From the NCBI GenBank assembly GCA_903875445.1, contig CAIQWD010000013.1, forward strand, positions 29,129 to 93,128: 64,000 nucleotides of DNA. Direction: 5' to 3'. Shown here in pieces: positions 35,659 to 45,605 of this stretch (position 1 is its first letter; each line of letters opens with the position of its first letter). The notes beneath the pieces are model-generated. The model ran no database searches and was not told where the DNA came from. It saw nothing but the letters and a program-made list of their open reading frames with translations. The DNA is from an uncultured delta proteobacterium. GTDB lineage: Bacteria; Desulfobacterota; Desulfobulbia; Desulfobulbales; Desulfocapsaceae. Made by a program: the position numbers and the translations under genes.

Positions 35659-37755
35659 ATGGCCGACCAAAAAAAATCACGCGTCCTGAAAAGAGGCTAC
35701 CCCTTGCCGGCTGGCGTAACCATTCTCAAGGAAGGGATAAATTTCTCGGTTTTCGCCCGCCACGCCACCCGGGCAACTCTGGTCATCGATCACCTTCCGG
35801 AGGGTGCGAGCAAGGCAATTCGCCATGAATTCGCCCTCGACCCCCAGGAAAACCGTACCGGCGACATGTGGCATATTTTGCTGCTCACCCATCAGCAGAA
35901 TTTCCGCTACGGCTACCGATTTGGTAGCCCGAGCAGCAATGGCCGAGGCTTGGTCTATGATTATACCAAGATCCTCATCGACCCCTGCTGCAGCATGTTG
36001 AGCCCCCGCCATTGGGGAGAAGCGCCCACTTACGGCAGCGAACCCTGTTGTATGCCGAGCGGCCAGGACTTCGATTGGCAGGATGACCGCCCGCTGAAAA
36101 CGCCTCTGGCCGAAACCCTTATTTACGAACTGCATGTCCGGGGCTTTACCAAGGATGCGAGTGCCGGCGTCGAAGCCCCCGGAACCTATCGGGGCATCAT
36201 CGAGAAAATCCCCTATTTGCGGGACCTTGGAGTGACCGCCGTCGAACTCATGCCGGTAACCGAATTCGACGAAAACGACGTCATCTTTAAAAATCCTGAA
36301 ACCGGTGAACAGCTGAAGAATTTCTGGGGCTATAATCCCGTATCTTTTTTTGCCCTCCATTCCGGTTACGCCAGGGAGCCTGGCAGAGCCATAGAAGAGT
36401 TCAAAGAGATGGTCCGGGCGCTGCACCAGGCCGGCATCGAGGTCTATCTCGACATGGTCTTCAACCATAGCGGCGAAGGCGGCTATCAGGGAACCACCAG
36501 CAGTTTTAGGGGAATAGACAACCCCATCTATTACCTCCTCGACAGCGACCAGGAATACCTCAACTTTTCCGGCTGCGGCAACACCATGAACTGCAATCAC
36601 CCGGTGGTCCGCGAGTTGATCCGCAAGGCCCTGCGTTACTGGGTGACCGAGATGCACATCGACGGTTTTCGCTTTGATCTCGCCTCCATCCTCGGCCGCG
36701 ACCGGCAGGGCAATGTTCTTGCCAACCCGCCGATGATCGAGGCAATCGGCGAGGACCCGGTGCTCCGCGACACCAAGATGATCGCCGAGGCCTGGGATGC
36801 GGCCGGACTGTATCAGGTCGGCTCCTTTTCCACCGATTCTCGCTGGGCCGAATGGAATGGCCGCTTCCGCGACGACGTCCGGGCCTTCATGATCGGCAAT
36901 GACGACACCGTGACCCACCTGGCCACCCGTATCGCCGGCAGCTCCGACCTGTATCAGGCAAGCGGCAGGGGGCCTTTATGTTCGATCAATTTTATCACCA
37001 GCCACGACGGTTTCACTCTCGCCGACCTGGTGAGTTACGACCGCAAAAATAACCTTGCCAACGGCGAGACCGACAAGGATGGGGAAAAACATAACCTCAG
37101 CTGGAACAGCGGCTTTGAAGGTGTCTGCGAGGAAGAAGAAATTGTTCGTTTGCGCCAAAGACGCATGAAAACCTTCGTGGTCCTCCTGCTCCTCTCCCAG
37201 GGCGTACCGATGCTTGCCGCAGGCGATGAATTCGGCCGCAGCCAAGGGGGTAACAACAACGCCTGGTGCCAGGACAACAAGCTCAGCTGGCTGGACTGGT
37301 CACTTCTTAGAAAAAATGCCGGGTTTTTTCGCTTTTTCAAAGAATGCATCGCCCTCAGAAAAAAACACAAAATCTTTCGCCGCGACAATTTCTTCCTGCC
37401 CATCGAGCAAGCCGGCAAAGAGGGTGAGTCGCCGGAGATAGGTTGGCAATATCTCGCTCCCCACCAGCAGAACTGGTCATCCGACAGCCACGGTCTGGCC
37501 TTTTTTCTCCGGGCACCGGACGAAAGCGATACGGGCGGGGATTTCTTTGTCATGTTGAACGGCGACCGGAAGGAGACCCTGCATTTCGAAGCCCCGGCGC
37601 CGCGGCAAAAAGGCTGCTCCTGGTATTCCATCATCGACACCGCCGCCGCTTCCCCCGCGGATTATATGCCGATTGCCGAGACCAAGCGACAACTGGCCGC
37701 GGCCAGGTACACCCTGCCGCCCTTTGCCTGTAGAGTACTCCAGTCGGCCATCTGA
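35659..37755 (+). CDS. glgX: Glycogen debranching enzyme, GH13 isoamylase type
   Basis: A 698-aa glycoside hydrolase. The N-terminal CBM48-like part (F-S-V-F-A-R-H-A-T) is followed by the (beta/alpha)8 catalytic core: D-M-V-F-N-H-S, G-F-R-F-D-L-A with the nucleophile Asp, I-A-E-A-W-D with the acid Glu, and T-S-H-D-G-F with the third Asp. It removes alpha-1,6 branches of glycogen or limit dextrin. ATG 35659 is at the expected N-terminus; upstream in-frame codons lie in unrelated sequence. No other glycogen genes are near. Confidence 0.93.
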   Translation: MADQKKSRVLKRGYPLPAGVTILKEGINFSVFARHATRATLVIDHLPEGASKAIRHEFALDPQENRTGDMWHILLLTHQQNFRYGYRFGSPSSNGRGLVYDYTKILIDPCCSMLSPRHWGEAPTYGSEPCCMPSGQDFDWQDDRPLKTPLAETLIYELHVRGFTKDASAGVEAPGTYRGIIEKIPYLRDLGVTAVELMPVTEFDENDVIFKNPETGEQLKNFWGYNPVSFFALHSGYAREPGRAIEEFKEMVRALHQAGIEVYLDMVFNHSGEGGYQGTTSSFRGIDNPIYYLLDSDQEYLNFSGCGNTMNCNHPVVRELIRKALRYWVTEMHIDGFRFDLASILGRDRQGNVLANPPMIEAIGEDPVLRDTKMIAEAWDAAGLYQVGSFSTDSRWAEWNGRFRDDVRAFMIGNDDTVTHLATRIAGSSDLYQASGRGPLCSINFITSHDGFTLADLVSYDRKNNLANGETDKDGEKHNLSWNSGFEGVCEEEEIVRLRQRRMKTFVVLLLLSQGVPMLAAGDEFGRSQGGNNNAWCQDNKLSWLDWSLLRKNAGFFRFFKECIALRKKHKIFRRDNFFLPIEQAGKEGESPEIGWQYLAPHQQNWSSDSHGLAFFLRAPDESDTGGDFFVMLNGDRKETLHFEAPAPRQKGCSWYSIIDTAAASPADYMPIAETKRQLAAARYTLPPFACRVLQSAI

Positions 37756-37782
37756 TCTGCTCTTAAAACGTTGCACCGATAC

Positions 37783-37817
37783 GGCTGGCCGGCGAAAATC
37801 CTTTGGCACGGCCAGCC
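37783..37817 (+). terminator. Possible terminator after glgX
   Basis: Perfect 9-bp stem GGCTGGCCG/CGGCCAGCC (37783-37791, 37809-37817) with a 17-base loop. There is no T-run, so efficiency is doubtful. Confidence 0.4.
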
Positions 37818-37907
37818 TCCTGTGCTATTGTATGCAAAGATTTGGAATATTCGCGCCGCTCGGCAACAGCGGCAAACCCGCTCCTCCCTCCCCAACGATT
37901 TAAAATC

Positions 37908-38432
37908 ATGACAAATATACTTATTCTTGGTGATTCGCTGGTAGCTGATCACGATTGGCAGGCCCGTATGCCTTCTTTCAAGGTGGAAAATCGTGGGGTC
38001 CCGGGCGCAACGGCGGCCGATCTTCTCGCTTCCCTGCCGGCGATAAAAAACCTGGCAATTGGTGCCGAGGTGATTGTCGTTATGATAGGCACCAATGATC
38101 TCCTCAACGACAATGACGAGTTCCTGGTGCAACTGAAAAATATCCTCATTGAACTCAGCCACAACTACCCCACGGCGGAAATCCTGGTCAACGGCCTCCT
38201 GCCCATGGACCTTCCCAACCTACCTTATAACTCGGTCTCCAGCCTCAATACGCATATCGAGGCCATTACCATGCGCACCGGCTGCTGTTTTCTTGATATC
38301 CACCGGCGCTTTGTCGGTTCAACGAAACAGCTCTTTCAGGCGGATGGCGTGCATATCACCGCTGACGCTTATGCCATCTGGGAACGGGCTCTTCTTGAAC
38401 ATATTGCTTTTCTGGTCGAAAATGATGACTGA
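37908..38432 (+). CDS. SGNH/GDSL-type hydrolase
   Basis: A 174-aa enzyme with all SGNH blocks: G-D-S-L with nucleophile S10, N-R-G-V-P-G in block II, G-T-N-D-L in block III, and A-D-G-V-H with the Asp-His pair in block V. No signal peptide with this start; the family includes esterases, lipases and lysophospholipases. It starts the cluster that runs through the OB-fold, ketopantoate reductase, HAD and Nudix genes. Confidence 0.9.
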   Translation: MTNILILGDSLVADHDWQARMPSFKVENRGVPGATAADLLASLPAIKNLAIGAEVIVVMIGTNDLLNDNDEFLVQLKNILIELSHNYPTAEILVNGLLPMDLPNLPYNSVSSLNTHIEAITMRTGCCFLDIHRRFVGSTKQLFQADGVHITADAYAIWERALLEHIAFLVENDD

Positions 38433-38519
38433 CCCAGTTAATCTCAGAACGACCGACGAAAAATGCGCAAACGCCTGTTAATAGTGGTAAGCCCACTTTT
38501 ATTTTTTTGGAGTAATGGA

Positions 38520-39335
38520 ATGCATCGTAGATTCGCAGTGTACGGTATTGCCTTGCTATTCGCCCTCGGCACCGCACTTGTGGCGTCACCAACCATGGCC
38601 ATGCCGCAAGCAGCCGTAGGCGCCGACGGCAAAATTGCTACAGGCACGGTAGTCGAAACAATGAATGCCGCCGGCTACACCTATATGCTTGTTGCCATCG
38701 GGGCCACGCAGAACTGGGTGGCAATCCCCGAAACCACGGTCAAAGCGGGCAGTCAGGTCAGCTACTACGAAGGGATGGAGATGCACGACTTTACCAGCAA
38801 AACCCTCAACAAAACCTTTGCAACTGTCATTTTCTCGGCAGGCCTTACAGGAACCGTCGGACCCGCCACCGATACCTCGGCGGCCAAGGCGCCGGCCCGG
38901 GACGACTCCTTTTCAGCGGCGCTGCAAGCCGAACAAAAGAGTGCCGCCGCAGAGCCTCAGTCCGCTCAAGGGTCCGGGGGCAGCGCCGGCGCCATAGCGC
39001 CCCTGCAGGAGATTGCCGTTCCCAAGGCGGAGGGGGAAAACGCCTACACCGTCGAGGAAATCTTTGCGAGCGCCAAAGCCCTTGCCGGCAAGAAGGTGCG
39101 GATCCGCGGCAAAGTCGTTAAATTCAGCCCGAGCATCATGGGAAAAAACTGGGTGCATCTCCAGGACGGCAGCGGCAATCCGCTGCAAAACTCCCATGAT
39201 CTGGTTCTTACCACCGACACGGCCCCGGCTGTTGACGCAATCGTCACCATGGAAGGGATTCTGGCGGCGGATAAGGACTTCGGGGCGGGCTACGAATATG
39301 CTGCCATCGTCGAACAGGCATCGCTTATCAAATAA
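38520..39335 (+). CDS. Exported OB-fold (tRNA_anti-like) domain protein
   Basis: A 271-aa exported protein. ATG 38520 is chosen because GGAG lies 7 bases upstream and a good signal peptide follows (cleavage near P-T-M-A). Two OB-like units can be seen: A-T-G-T-V-V-E-T-M near residue 40, and G-K-K-V-R-I-R-G-K-V-V-K-F near 188, linked by a Pro/Ala/Ser-rich stretch. The family is called nucleic-acid binding from the fold, but the periplasmic location suggests another ligand. The function is not known. Confidence 0.8.
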   Translation: MHRRFAVYGIALLFALGTALVASPTMAMPQAAVGADGKIATGTVVETMNAAGYTYMLVAIGATQNWVAIPETTVKAGSQVSYYEGMEMHDFTSKTLNKTFATVIFSAGLTGTVGPATDTSAAKAPARDDSFSAALQAEQKSAAAEPQSAQGSGGSAGAIAPLQEIAVPKAEGENAYTVEEIFASAKALAGKKVRIRGKVVKFSPSIMGKNWVHLQDGSGNPLQNSHDLVLTTDTAPAVDAIVTMEGILAADKDFGAGYEYAAIVEQASLIK

Positions 39336-39351
39336 CACCAGAAGGCATTGC

Positions 39352-40290
39352 ATGCACTTTCTCCTCGTCGGTCCCGGCGCTCTTGGTTGCCTGCTAAGTT
39401 CCCTTGTCACCAAAGGCCTGGCTGCGACCGGAGACCGACTGACTCTTCTCGACCATGATGGCGAACGGGCCGAATATCTGACCGAGCGGGGTATTGTCTA
39501 CCAAGAGGGCGCTAGCTGCAAGACCGTCCCGGTGACCGCAACCTCCGACCCGCAACACCTGGGACCGGTCGATGTCGTACTCCTCTGTGTCAAATCCTAC
39601 GATGTTGCCGCAAGTCTTGCCTTCTGCCGACCCCTCCTGACCGCAACGACACTGGTGGTTTTTCTGCAAAACGGCATCGGCCATCTGTCGATGCAAGGTC
39701 ATCTGGGCGAGGCCACCGCCGCCTTCGGCACCACCACGGAAGGCGCCACCCTGCTCGGCCGCGGCCATGTCCGCCATGCCGGCAACGGGGTGACCTCCCT
39801 CGGTTTCCTCCATGCCCCGGACGATCACAGCGCCCAGCTCCTGGAAAAAACCCGCGCAGTCTTCGCCGCCGGCGGTTTGCAGGTACATACCGCCGGCAAC
39901 GTCCTGGCGAGGCTTTGGGCCAAACTGTTCATCAACGTCGGCATCAACGCCCTAACCGCCACCCTGGCCTGTAAAAACGGCGAGCTGCTGACCCTGCCAG
40001 GTATTGACGTAAGGATGCGAGCTGCCGTTGACGAGGCGATGCGGATTGCCAGGGCGGAAGGCATCGAGGTGATGGACGATCCTTACCGGGCGACACGGAT
40101 TGTCTGCAGCAAAACTGCCGAGAATGTCTCGTCGATGCTCCAGGACGTTAGAAACAAGCGGCGAACGGAAATCGATGCCATCAACGGCGCGATCGTTGTC
40201 AGGGGATCGAACTATCGCATCAAGACACCGGAAAACAGCCTCCTCTGCCGACAGGTGCAAGAGATTGAGGCCGGGTACTTGAAACCATGA
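39352..40290 (+). CDS. panE: 2-dehydropantoate 2-reductase
   Basis: A 312-aa NADPH-dependent ketopantoate reductase of pantothenate synthesis. The Rossmann motif is V-G-P-G-A-L-G-C at the N-terminus. The C-terminal domain has N-V-G-I-N-A-L-T-A with the catalytic Lys in A-C-K-N-G, and Q-D-V-R-N-K-R-R-T-E-I-D with the substrate site. The start at 39352 has AAGG a few bases upstream. The stop overlaps the next start as ATGA. Confidence 0.9.
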   Translation: MHFLLVGPGALGCLLSSLVTKGLAATGDRLTLLDHDGERAEYLTERGIVYQEGASCKTVPVTATSDPQHLGPVDVVLLCVKSYDVAASLAFCRPLLTATTLVVFLQNGIGHLSMQGHLGEATAAFGTTTEGATLLGRGHVRHAGNGVTSLGFLHAPDDHSAQLLEKTRAVFAAGGLQVHTAGNVLARLWAKLFINVGINALTATLACKNGELLTLPGIDVRMRAAVDEAMRIARAEGIEVMDDPYRATRIVCSKTAENVSSMLQDVRNKRRTEIDAINGAIVVRGSNYRIKTPENSLLCRQVQEIEAGYLKP

Positions 40291-40898
40291 CCAGAATCTC
40301 TCCCCCCCTACCTATCCCGGTGAGTGAAATAGGCTTCGACTTCGACGGGGTTATTGCCGACACCGCCGAGGCCTTTATCCGCCTGGCCTGCAGCGAACAT
40401 GGCTACTGCTCCTTTACCCACGAAAATATAACCAACTTCGAACTGGAGAACTGCCTGGATATCCCCCAAACCCTGGTCGAAAAAATTTTCACCGACATCC
40501 TTACCGACTCCCTTGCCACAAAACTCCTGCCCATGCCGGGGGCGGTAGAGAGCCTAGAGCGCTTTGCCGAGACCGGCTGCCTGACCATTATCACTGCTCG
40601 GCCGCTTATCCAGCCGGTATTCGCCTGGCTGGAGCATTACTTCAGCACGCCTGCCAGGGAAAAAATCCGGGTGGTAGCGACCGGCGACCACAATGATAAG
40701 GTGCGACACATCCACCGGCACGGCCTCAAATATTTTATCGACGACCGGGCGGAGACCTGCATCCAGCTGGCAAGAGAGGCTATCAGCCCCTATGTCTTCA
40801 ACCAGCCTTGGAACAAAAACCGGCACGAGCTGCCGACAGTTGCCGATTGGCGTGAGATCAGTGCCCTTGTGGCCCTGCCGGAGAAGATGCAGTCATGA
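40287..40898 (+). CDS. HAD-superfamily hydrolase, 5'-nucleotidase-like
   Basis: A 203-aa HAD phosphatase. Motif I is D18-F-D-G-V with D20 as the second acid, motif II is T-I-I-T-A-R-P, and the late acid pair is I-D-D-R-A-E. The overall layout resembles the NT5C/YqfW-like deoxyribonucleotidase group. It overlaps panE and the Nudix gene by 4 bases each, so all three are one operon. The substrate is not known. Confidence 0.85.
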   Translation: MTRISPPLPIPVSEIGFDFDGVIADTAEAFIRLACSEHGYCSFTHENITNFELENCLDIPQTLVEKIFTDILTDSLATKLLPMPGAVESLERFAETGCLTIITARPLIQPVFAWLEHYFSTPAREKIRVVATGDHNDKVRHIHRHGLKYFIDDRAETCIQLAREAISPYVFNQPWNKNRHELPTVADWREISALVALPEKMQS

Positions 40899-41320
40899 AA
40901 TGTCCGAACTGCGGGTGTGAAGTGGCGGTGCGCAGGAATCCTCTGCCTACCGTCGATATCATCATCGAGATAGGTACACAGATAGTCCTCATTGAACGGA
41001 AAAATCCACCCTTTGGCTGGGCCCTTCCGGGAGGTTTTGTTGATTACGGGGAATCGTATGAAACAGCGGCACTACGGGAGGCGGAGGAGGAAACCGGGCT
41101 GCAGGTAACGGCCCTCAGGCAGTTCCATACCTATTCCGATCCGGGAAGAGATCTGCGGCACCACACCGCCTCAACGGTATTCATCGGCAAGGCAGAAGGT
41201 GCCCCGCAGGCGGGCGACGATGCCGCCCGGGCCGAGCTTTTCGGGGAAGAGAGTCTCCCAGCCCTGGTATTCGATCACGCCAGGATTCTGGCCGATTATT
41301 ATGCCGCCAAGAGGGCTTGA
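40895..41320 (+). CDS. Nudix hydrolase with N-terminal CxxC segment
   Basis: A 141-aa protein with a perfect Nudix box (G-x5-E-x7-R-E-A-x-E-E-x-G: G-F-V-D-Y-G-E through R-E-A-E-E-E-T-G-L). The N-terminus M-K-C-P-N-C-G-C looks like half a zinc ribbon. Likely substrates are nucleoside diphosphate derivatives such as ADP-ribose or oxidised nucleotides. It is coupled by ATGA to the HAD gene. Confidence 0.92.
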   Translation: MKCPNCGCEVAVRRNPLPTVDIIIEIGTQIVLIERKNPPFGWALPGGFVDYGESYETAALREAEEETGLQVTALRQFHTYSDPGRDLRHHTASTVFIGKAEGAPQAGDDAARAELFGEESLPALVFDHARILADYYAAKRA

Positions 41321-41344
41321 TTCCAGGCGGCCAGGGGGAGTAAT

Positions 41345-41506
41345 CTAAAACACACTCCGCAGCAGCCAATAGGCCAAAAGACCCATACCTATGGATCCAT
41401 AGGCCATGACTCAGGGCGGGCAGCTGCCGCCGAATTTCTTTACGACAAAACCGCCTGTCAGAAGGCCGATCAGCCCTGCCACCACCACAATCGCCAGTTC
41501 TTTCAT
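41345..41506 (-). CDS. Candidate selenoprotein: 53-aa two-helix membrane protein with in-frame UGA
   Basis: ATG at 41506, 6 bases past the typA stop, opens a frame that meets TGA at 41411-41413 after 31 codons, then continues in the same frame to TAG at 41345. Read with TGA as selenocysteine the product is 53 aa: a hydrophobic helix (about 4-22), K-K-F-G-G-S-C-P-P-Sec-V-M, and a second hydrophobic helix (A-Y-G-S-I-G-M-G-L-L-A-Y-W). Cys29-P-P-Sec32 is a CxxU redox motif. The mRNA folds a 6-bp hairpin at 41388-41403, 7 bases after UGA, with loop GAUC, G first as in bacterial SECIS. It could instead be a 31-aa peptide or a broken gene. Confidence 0.5.
41388..41403 (-). promoter_or_regulatory. 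SECIS-like hairpin after the in-frame UGA
   Basis: Perfect 16-base palindrome CCTATGGATCCATAGG, which in mRNA gives stem CCUAUG/CAUAGG and apical loop GAUC. The loop lies 13 bases after UGA, somewhat closer than in E. coli fdhF. Confidence 0.4.
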
Positions 41507-41512
41507 GGCTCT

Positions 41513-43312
41513 TTACCCTTTGATTTTTATCTCCGGTCTCTTTCTCAGGCGAATCGAGGCCGGTGTTACCTCGACCAGTTCGTCATCATTGATATAGGCG
41601 ATACAATCTTCGAGAGTCATGGCCACCGGCGGGGTGAGAACGACCGCCTCATCGGTACCCGAGGCCCGCATATTTGTGAGCTTTTTACCTTTACCCGGAT
41701 TGACCACCATATCGACGGAGCGGCTGCTTTCGCCGATTATCTGTCCCTGATACAAAGGAACCCCGGGATGAATGAAGAGTCTCCCGCGCTCCTGTAGATT
41801 AAATAAGGCGAAAGCGACCGCCGTGCAAGGATCCTTGGTCACCAACACGCCGTTGACGCGGTTGATGATATCCCCGGCATAGGGTCCGTATTCGGAAAAG
41901 ACGTAGGACATCATGCCCATGCCTTTGGTGTCGGTCATGAACTGGGATCGATAGCCGAGCAATCCCCGGGTCGGAATAGTGAAGACCAGGCGCACCATGC
42001 CGTGCGAGATGTCCATCTCTTCCATCTGACCTTTCAGTTTGCCGAGCTTTTCGATGACTGCACCCTGGTATTGCTCATCGACATCGACGGTGAGTTTTTC
42101 ATAAGGTTCCAGGACCTTACCGTCTTCTTCTTTCATTATGACTCGCGGTCTGGTCACCTGAAATTCATACCCTTCCCGGCGCATTTTTTCGATGAGAATG
42201 GAAAGATGCAGCTCGCCGCGGCCGGAAACCTTGAAACCCACCGCATCGGTCAGTACCTCGAAGTGCAGAGCGACATCGGCAAGCACCTCGCGCTGCAGGC
42301 GATCCCCGATATGGCGAGAGGTGACGAATTTGCCTTCCTTGCCGGCGAAGGGCGAATCGTTGGGAATGAAATTCATGGAAATGGTCGGCGGATCGATGGT
42401 GATCAGCGGCAGAGGCCGCGGATTCTCGGGATCGGTGAAGGTTACCCCGACCGTCACATCCTCCATTCCAGCAACCGCGACAATCTCGCCCACCCCCGCC
42501 GAATCGATGGCAACCTTGGCGTCGCACTCGAAACGAAAGATCTTCGAGATCCGCACCGGACTGATCGAACCGTCGCGTCGTGCCACCACGATAGGCTGAT
42601 TGAGGCGCATCGTGCCGTTGACCACCTTGCCGATGCCGAGTCTCCCCAGATAGGGGGAATAGTCGATGGTACCGACCTGCATCTGCAGAGAGGCCTCGCT
42701 CGAACCGCTGGGGGCGGGGGTATGATCGACAATCATCTGGCTGATATGGGCCATGCCGGCCGTTTTATCAATAGGATCTTCCGGATTGAGGAGGGAGTAG
42801 CCGTTTTTCGCCGAGGCATAGACCACCGGAAAATCAAGAATATCGTCCGGAGCGTTCAGTTTGGCAAAAAGGTCGAAGACCTCGTTTACCACCCAGCTGC
42901 AACGGGCGGCCGGCTTGTCGATCTTGTTGATGACGACGATCACCGGCAGGTTGTTCTGCAGGGCCTTTTTTAAGACAAAATAGGTCTGCGGCATCGGCCC
43001 TTCCTGGGCGTCGACCAGGAGCAGCGCGCCGTCGGCCATGCGCAAGACCCGCTCGACCTGGCCGCCGAAATCGGCATGTCCCGGGGTATCGATGATATTG
43101 ATCCAATAGTCTTTATATTGGTAGGAACCGTTTTTGGCGGTGATGGTGATACCGCGCTCCCGCTCCAGGTCCATGGAGTCCATCATTCGCTCGGTGACCT
43201 CCTGGTTATCGCGGAACATACCGGATTGTTTGAAAAGCTGGTCCACCAGGGTTGTCTTACCATGATCAACATGGGCAATAATCGCCACGTTACGAATTTT
43301 GTTCTGTTCCAT
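41513..43312 (-). CDS. typA: Translational GTPase TypA/BipA
   Basis: A 599-aa ribosome-associated GTPase. Sequence shows G1 [10 protein letters not shown]3 D-T-P-G-H-A-D-F, G4 N-K-I-D-K-P, the EF-G-like domains II, III and V, and the C-terminal BipA domain ending K-R-P-E-I-K-I-K-G. It acts in ribosome assembly and stress or cold adaptation. The frame is intact and full length. The small candidate selenoprotein gene follows after 6 bases. Confidence 0.97.
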   Translation of the reverse strand: MEQNKIRNVAIIAHVDHGKTTLVDQLFKQSGMFRDNQEVTERMMDSMDLERERGITITAKNGSYQYKDYWINIIDTPGHADFGGQVERVLRMADGALLLVDAQEGPMPQTYFVLKKALQNNLPVIVVINKIDKPAARCSWVVNEVFDLFAKLNAPDDILDFPVVYASAKNGYSLLNPEDPIDKTAGMAHISQMIVDHTPAPSGSSEASLQMQVGTIDYSPYLGRLGIGKVVNGTMRLNQPIVVARRDGSISPVRISKIFRFECDAKVAIDSAGVGEIVAVAGMEDVTVGVTFTDPENPRPLPLITIDPPTISMNFIPNDSPFAGKEGKFVTSRHIGDRLQREVLADVALHFEVLTDAVGFKVSGRGELHLSILIEKMRREGYEFQVTRPRVIMKEEDGKVLEPYEKLTVDVDEQYQGAVIEKLGKLKGQMEEMDISHGMVRLVFTIPTRGLLGYRSQFMTDTKGMGMMSYVFSEYGPYAGDIINRVNGVLVTKDPCTAVAFALFNLQERGRLFIHPGVPLYQGQIIGESSRSVDMVVNPGKGKKLTNMRASGTDEAVVLTPPVAMTLEDCIAYINDDELVEVTPASIRLRKRPEIKIKG

Positions 43313-43387
43313 CCTGCTTCCTTCAAGGTCTCGGAGAGCTATGACCTTGCATTGTTGCTACGAAAACTATAACAACTTGATTTTAGA

Positions 43388-43423
43388 AATAAAAAAAGCA
43401 CTTGCCCCAATAAGCAGTGCTTT
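43388..43423 (-). terminator. Rho-independent terminator after the helicase gene
   Basis: Stem arms 43395-43402 and 43416-43423 (AAAGCACT/AGTGCTTT) with a 13-base loop. On the minus strand it is followed by seven T residues. It lies about 110 bases past the helicase stop. Confidence 0.75.
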
Positions 43424-43531
43424 AAGTGTGTATGACTTTCTTATTTAGAACAGAATAGCATATCCGATTCCTGCAATTAATACAAGAACCGTTTTACTGC
43501 CTGTCAAGCATCAACCTTCCGCCTTAAGCCA

Positions 43532-44881
43532 TTAAAGTTGCGATAAAACGAGGCTCCTCGACCGGGCTGAGCGCATAAGCGCCGGAACATTTTCGTCTAT
43601 ATAATCAAAGACTCTCGCCTGTTTATTGGCGGCCGGTCGGAGAATCCGCCCTATCACCTGCAGTAAGCGACCCTCAAAACTGATCGGGGTGGTGAGAAAT
43701 AGGCTGGAAAGACCGGGACAATCAAACCCCTCGCCAATGAGCTGCAGGGTGGCGACCAGTACCTCAATCTCACCGCCCTGGACCGCTGCGACAATCGCGC
43801 TCCTCTCCTCGGGGCCGACGCTGCCGTGCAGCAACTCGGCCTTCACTCCTCTTGCCTGCAGCTTTTCGACAAAGAAGCGACAATGCTCCACCCGATCGGA
43901 AACCACCAGGACCGTACCGCTGTCTTCGCGGGCGGCCCCCACAATGTCGCCGAGGATCTGCATATTCCGCCCTTCATGCGCCACCAGGGCCTTGATCAGG
44001 GCCTGGTAGTCGCCACGATAGCGGTAGGTAAAAGAAGTGGCGGCACGGATCACCCGAGGTGCGAGAATGGCCCCGGTTGCCTTCAGTTCCTCGCGGTCGA
44101 CGCGGTGCAGGCAATCACCCATGAAATAGTAAATGAGCCTGGTCATCTGCTCATCGCTGCGAAAAGCGGTGGCCGACAGCCCGAGCAGATAGTGGCAATC
44201 GAAATGCGAGACCACCTCGGTAAAGAGATTGGCCGGCACCCGGTGACATTCATCGACGACCAGGTGACCGAAATGGGGAAGAAGCGCAGGCAAATGATTG
44301 CGGACACTATTGACGATACCGATAGTAATGGGTGCGAGAACGAATTTACCGTCGCCCACCTGCCCCGGTTCGACACCGAGAAAGCTGCGGACCCGCTCCT
44401 GCCATTGGTATAACAATTCCTTGGTATGGACGACCACCAAGGTCGGCTGCCGGCGCTCGGCAATGAGGGCCAGGGCCATGACCGTCTTGCCGCTGCCGGT
44501 GCCGGCCTCGATAACCCCGAAGGATTTGCCGGCCGCTGCCGCCACCGCCACGTCCTGGTAGGGGCGCAGCTCGCCGTTAAAGGTAAAAACGATCTCCGGC
44601 AACAGCCGCCGCCGGTCGATGATCTCTGGACCCGCGCCGCAAAACTCGCGGCAGAGAAGCACCGCCTGATTGGCGAAACCGCGCGGGAAACGGAGACCTT
44701 CCGGGACCGGCTCATAATATTTCAAGAGCGGCTTGAGCTTTTTGCCGATCCAGCGGCCATAACGTTTGGCAGCGTTGTACTGCGGGTTTTCTATGGTCAG
44801 TCGCTCTTTCAAGGCCTGTTCGAGCGGCAGATCAATGCCGACGAGAAGACAGTCGGAGCTTACGGTGAGGATCGGCGGCAT
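43532..44881 (-). CDS. DEAD/DEAH helicase, XPB/SSL2-like
   Basis: A superfamily 2 helicase of about 449 aa. Motifs are Q-like L-R-P-Y-Q-D-V-A, Walker A G-T-G-S-G-K-T, D-E-C-H, S-A-T, and motif VI Q-V-I-G-R-I-L-R-P. A short N-terminal domain with no recognised fold precedes it. ATG 44881 is used; a GTG at 44920 would add 13 residues and neither has a strong ribosome binding site. Likely a DNA-repair or transcription-coupled helicase. It is the only gene of its transcript. Confidence 0.88.
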   Translation of the reverse strand: MPPILTVSSDCLLVGIDLPLEQALKERLTIENPQYNAAKRYGRWIGKKLKPLLKYYEPVPEGLRFPRGFANQAVLLCREFCGAGPEIIDRRRLLPEIVFTFNGELRPYQDVAVAAAAGKSFGVIEAGTGSGKTVMALALIAERRQPTLVVVHTKELLYQWQERVRSFLGVEPGQVGDGKFVLAPITIGIVNSVRNHLPALLPHFGHLVVDECHRVPANLFTEVVSHFDCHYLLGLSATAFRSDEQMTRLIYYFMGDCLHRVDREELKATGAILAPRVIRAATSFTYRYRGDYQALIKALVAHEGRNMQILGDIVGAAREDSGTVLVVSDRVEHCRFFVEKLQARGVKAELLHGSVGPEERSAIVAAVQGGEIEVLVATLQLIGEGFDCPGLSSLFLTTPISFEGRLLQVIGRILRPAANKQARVFDYIDENVPALMRSARSRSLVLSQL

Positions 44882-44982
44882 ATGTATTACCGGTAGGAAA
44901 TTGTTGATTATGGCTTGCACTTTATTGCTGCAGTGTTAATACTACCGCATTTTCAAGCACACAAAAATAACCAAGGACCACT

Positions 44983-45594
44983 ATGATACGAAAACTCTGC
45001 CTTACCATTGCTTTTTTCCTCTTCACCTTTGCCGGCACCCTTCATGAGGCTGCGGCCGAAGACGTCATCACCCTCATGTTGCCGGAATCGGTGATCGCCA
45101 GGTCCGTCACCGCCGTTCTGCCCCTGCGCATCGATGCCCATTCGCCATCCGTCCAGGGAGATATCATCATCAAGAGCATAACGGATTTTCAACTGAACAA
45201 CAACCAGCTGGCCTGCCGCCTCCGTCTTGGGGGGACCAATCTCGGGTTTCTCGCCGAAATTGCCGGTCATGAGATAAAATTGAAAGTCGGGGCGGTGGAA
45301 ATAGACGTGCAGACCAATGCAACACTCCGCTATGATGCGGCGCAACAGACGCTCTTCGTCAAGCCGGTGGTCAAAAACCTCAGCCCCGGCGGCAAGGATG
45401 CCAACGCCGACATCGGCCAGGCCCTGGTAGCCCTGTTGAACGGCAAGGAATTCCCCATTACCTTGCAAAACCTCGACCCGATCATCGCCAAGTCAGGCGC
45501 CAAGACAATCATTATCAACACCCGGATCACCGACATCAAGGCTCAGCCGGAAGCCCTGCGACTGAGCCTGGTGCCGTTGATCAGCGCTAAATAG
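44983..45594 (+). CDS. Exported protein of unknown function
   Basis: A 203-aa protein with a clear signal peptide (about residues 1-24, cleavage near A-A-A). The mature part is beta-rich, alternates hydrophobic and polar residues and recalls LEA-type or DUF1439-like lipid-binding folds (impression only). No catalytic motif is seen. It is the only plus-strand gene here and ends 12 bases before the convergent DUF2058 gene. Confidence 0.7.
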   Translation: MIRKLCLTIAFFLFTFAGTLHEAAAEDVITLMLPESVIARSVTAVLPLRIDAHSPSVQGDIIIKSITDFQLNNNQLACRLRLGGTNLGFLAEIAGHEIKLKVGAVEIDVQTNATLRYDAAQQTLFVKPVVKNLSPGGKDANADIGQALVALLNGKEFPITLQNLDPIIAKSGAKTIIINTRITDIKAQPEALRLSLVPLISAK

Positions 45595-45605
45595 CCGGTC
45601 GGAAA

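Noticed and set aside
35677..36918. Long minus-strand frame inside the glycogen debranching gene
   Set aside because: It mirrors the true gene's codons and has no recognisable domain or start signal.
41388..41403. BamHI-containing palindrome as a vector artefact
   Set aside because: It lies inside continuous genomic-style sequence with no cloning-site neighbours.
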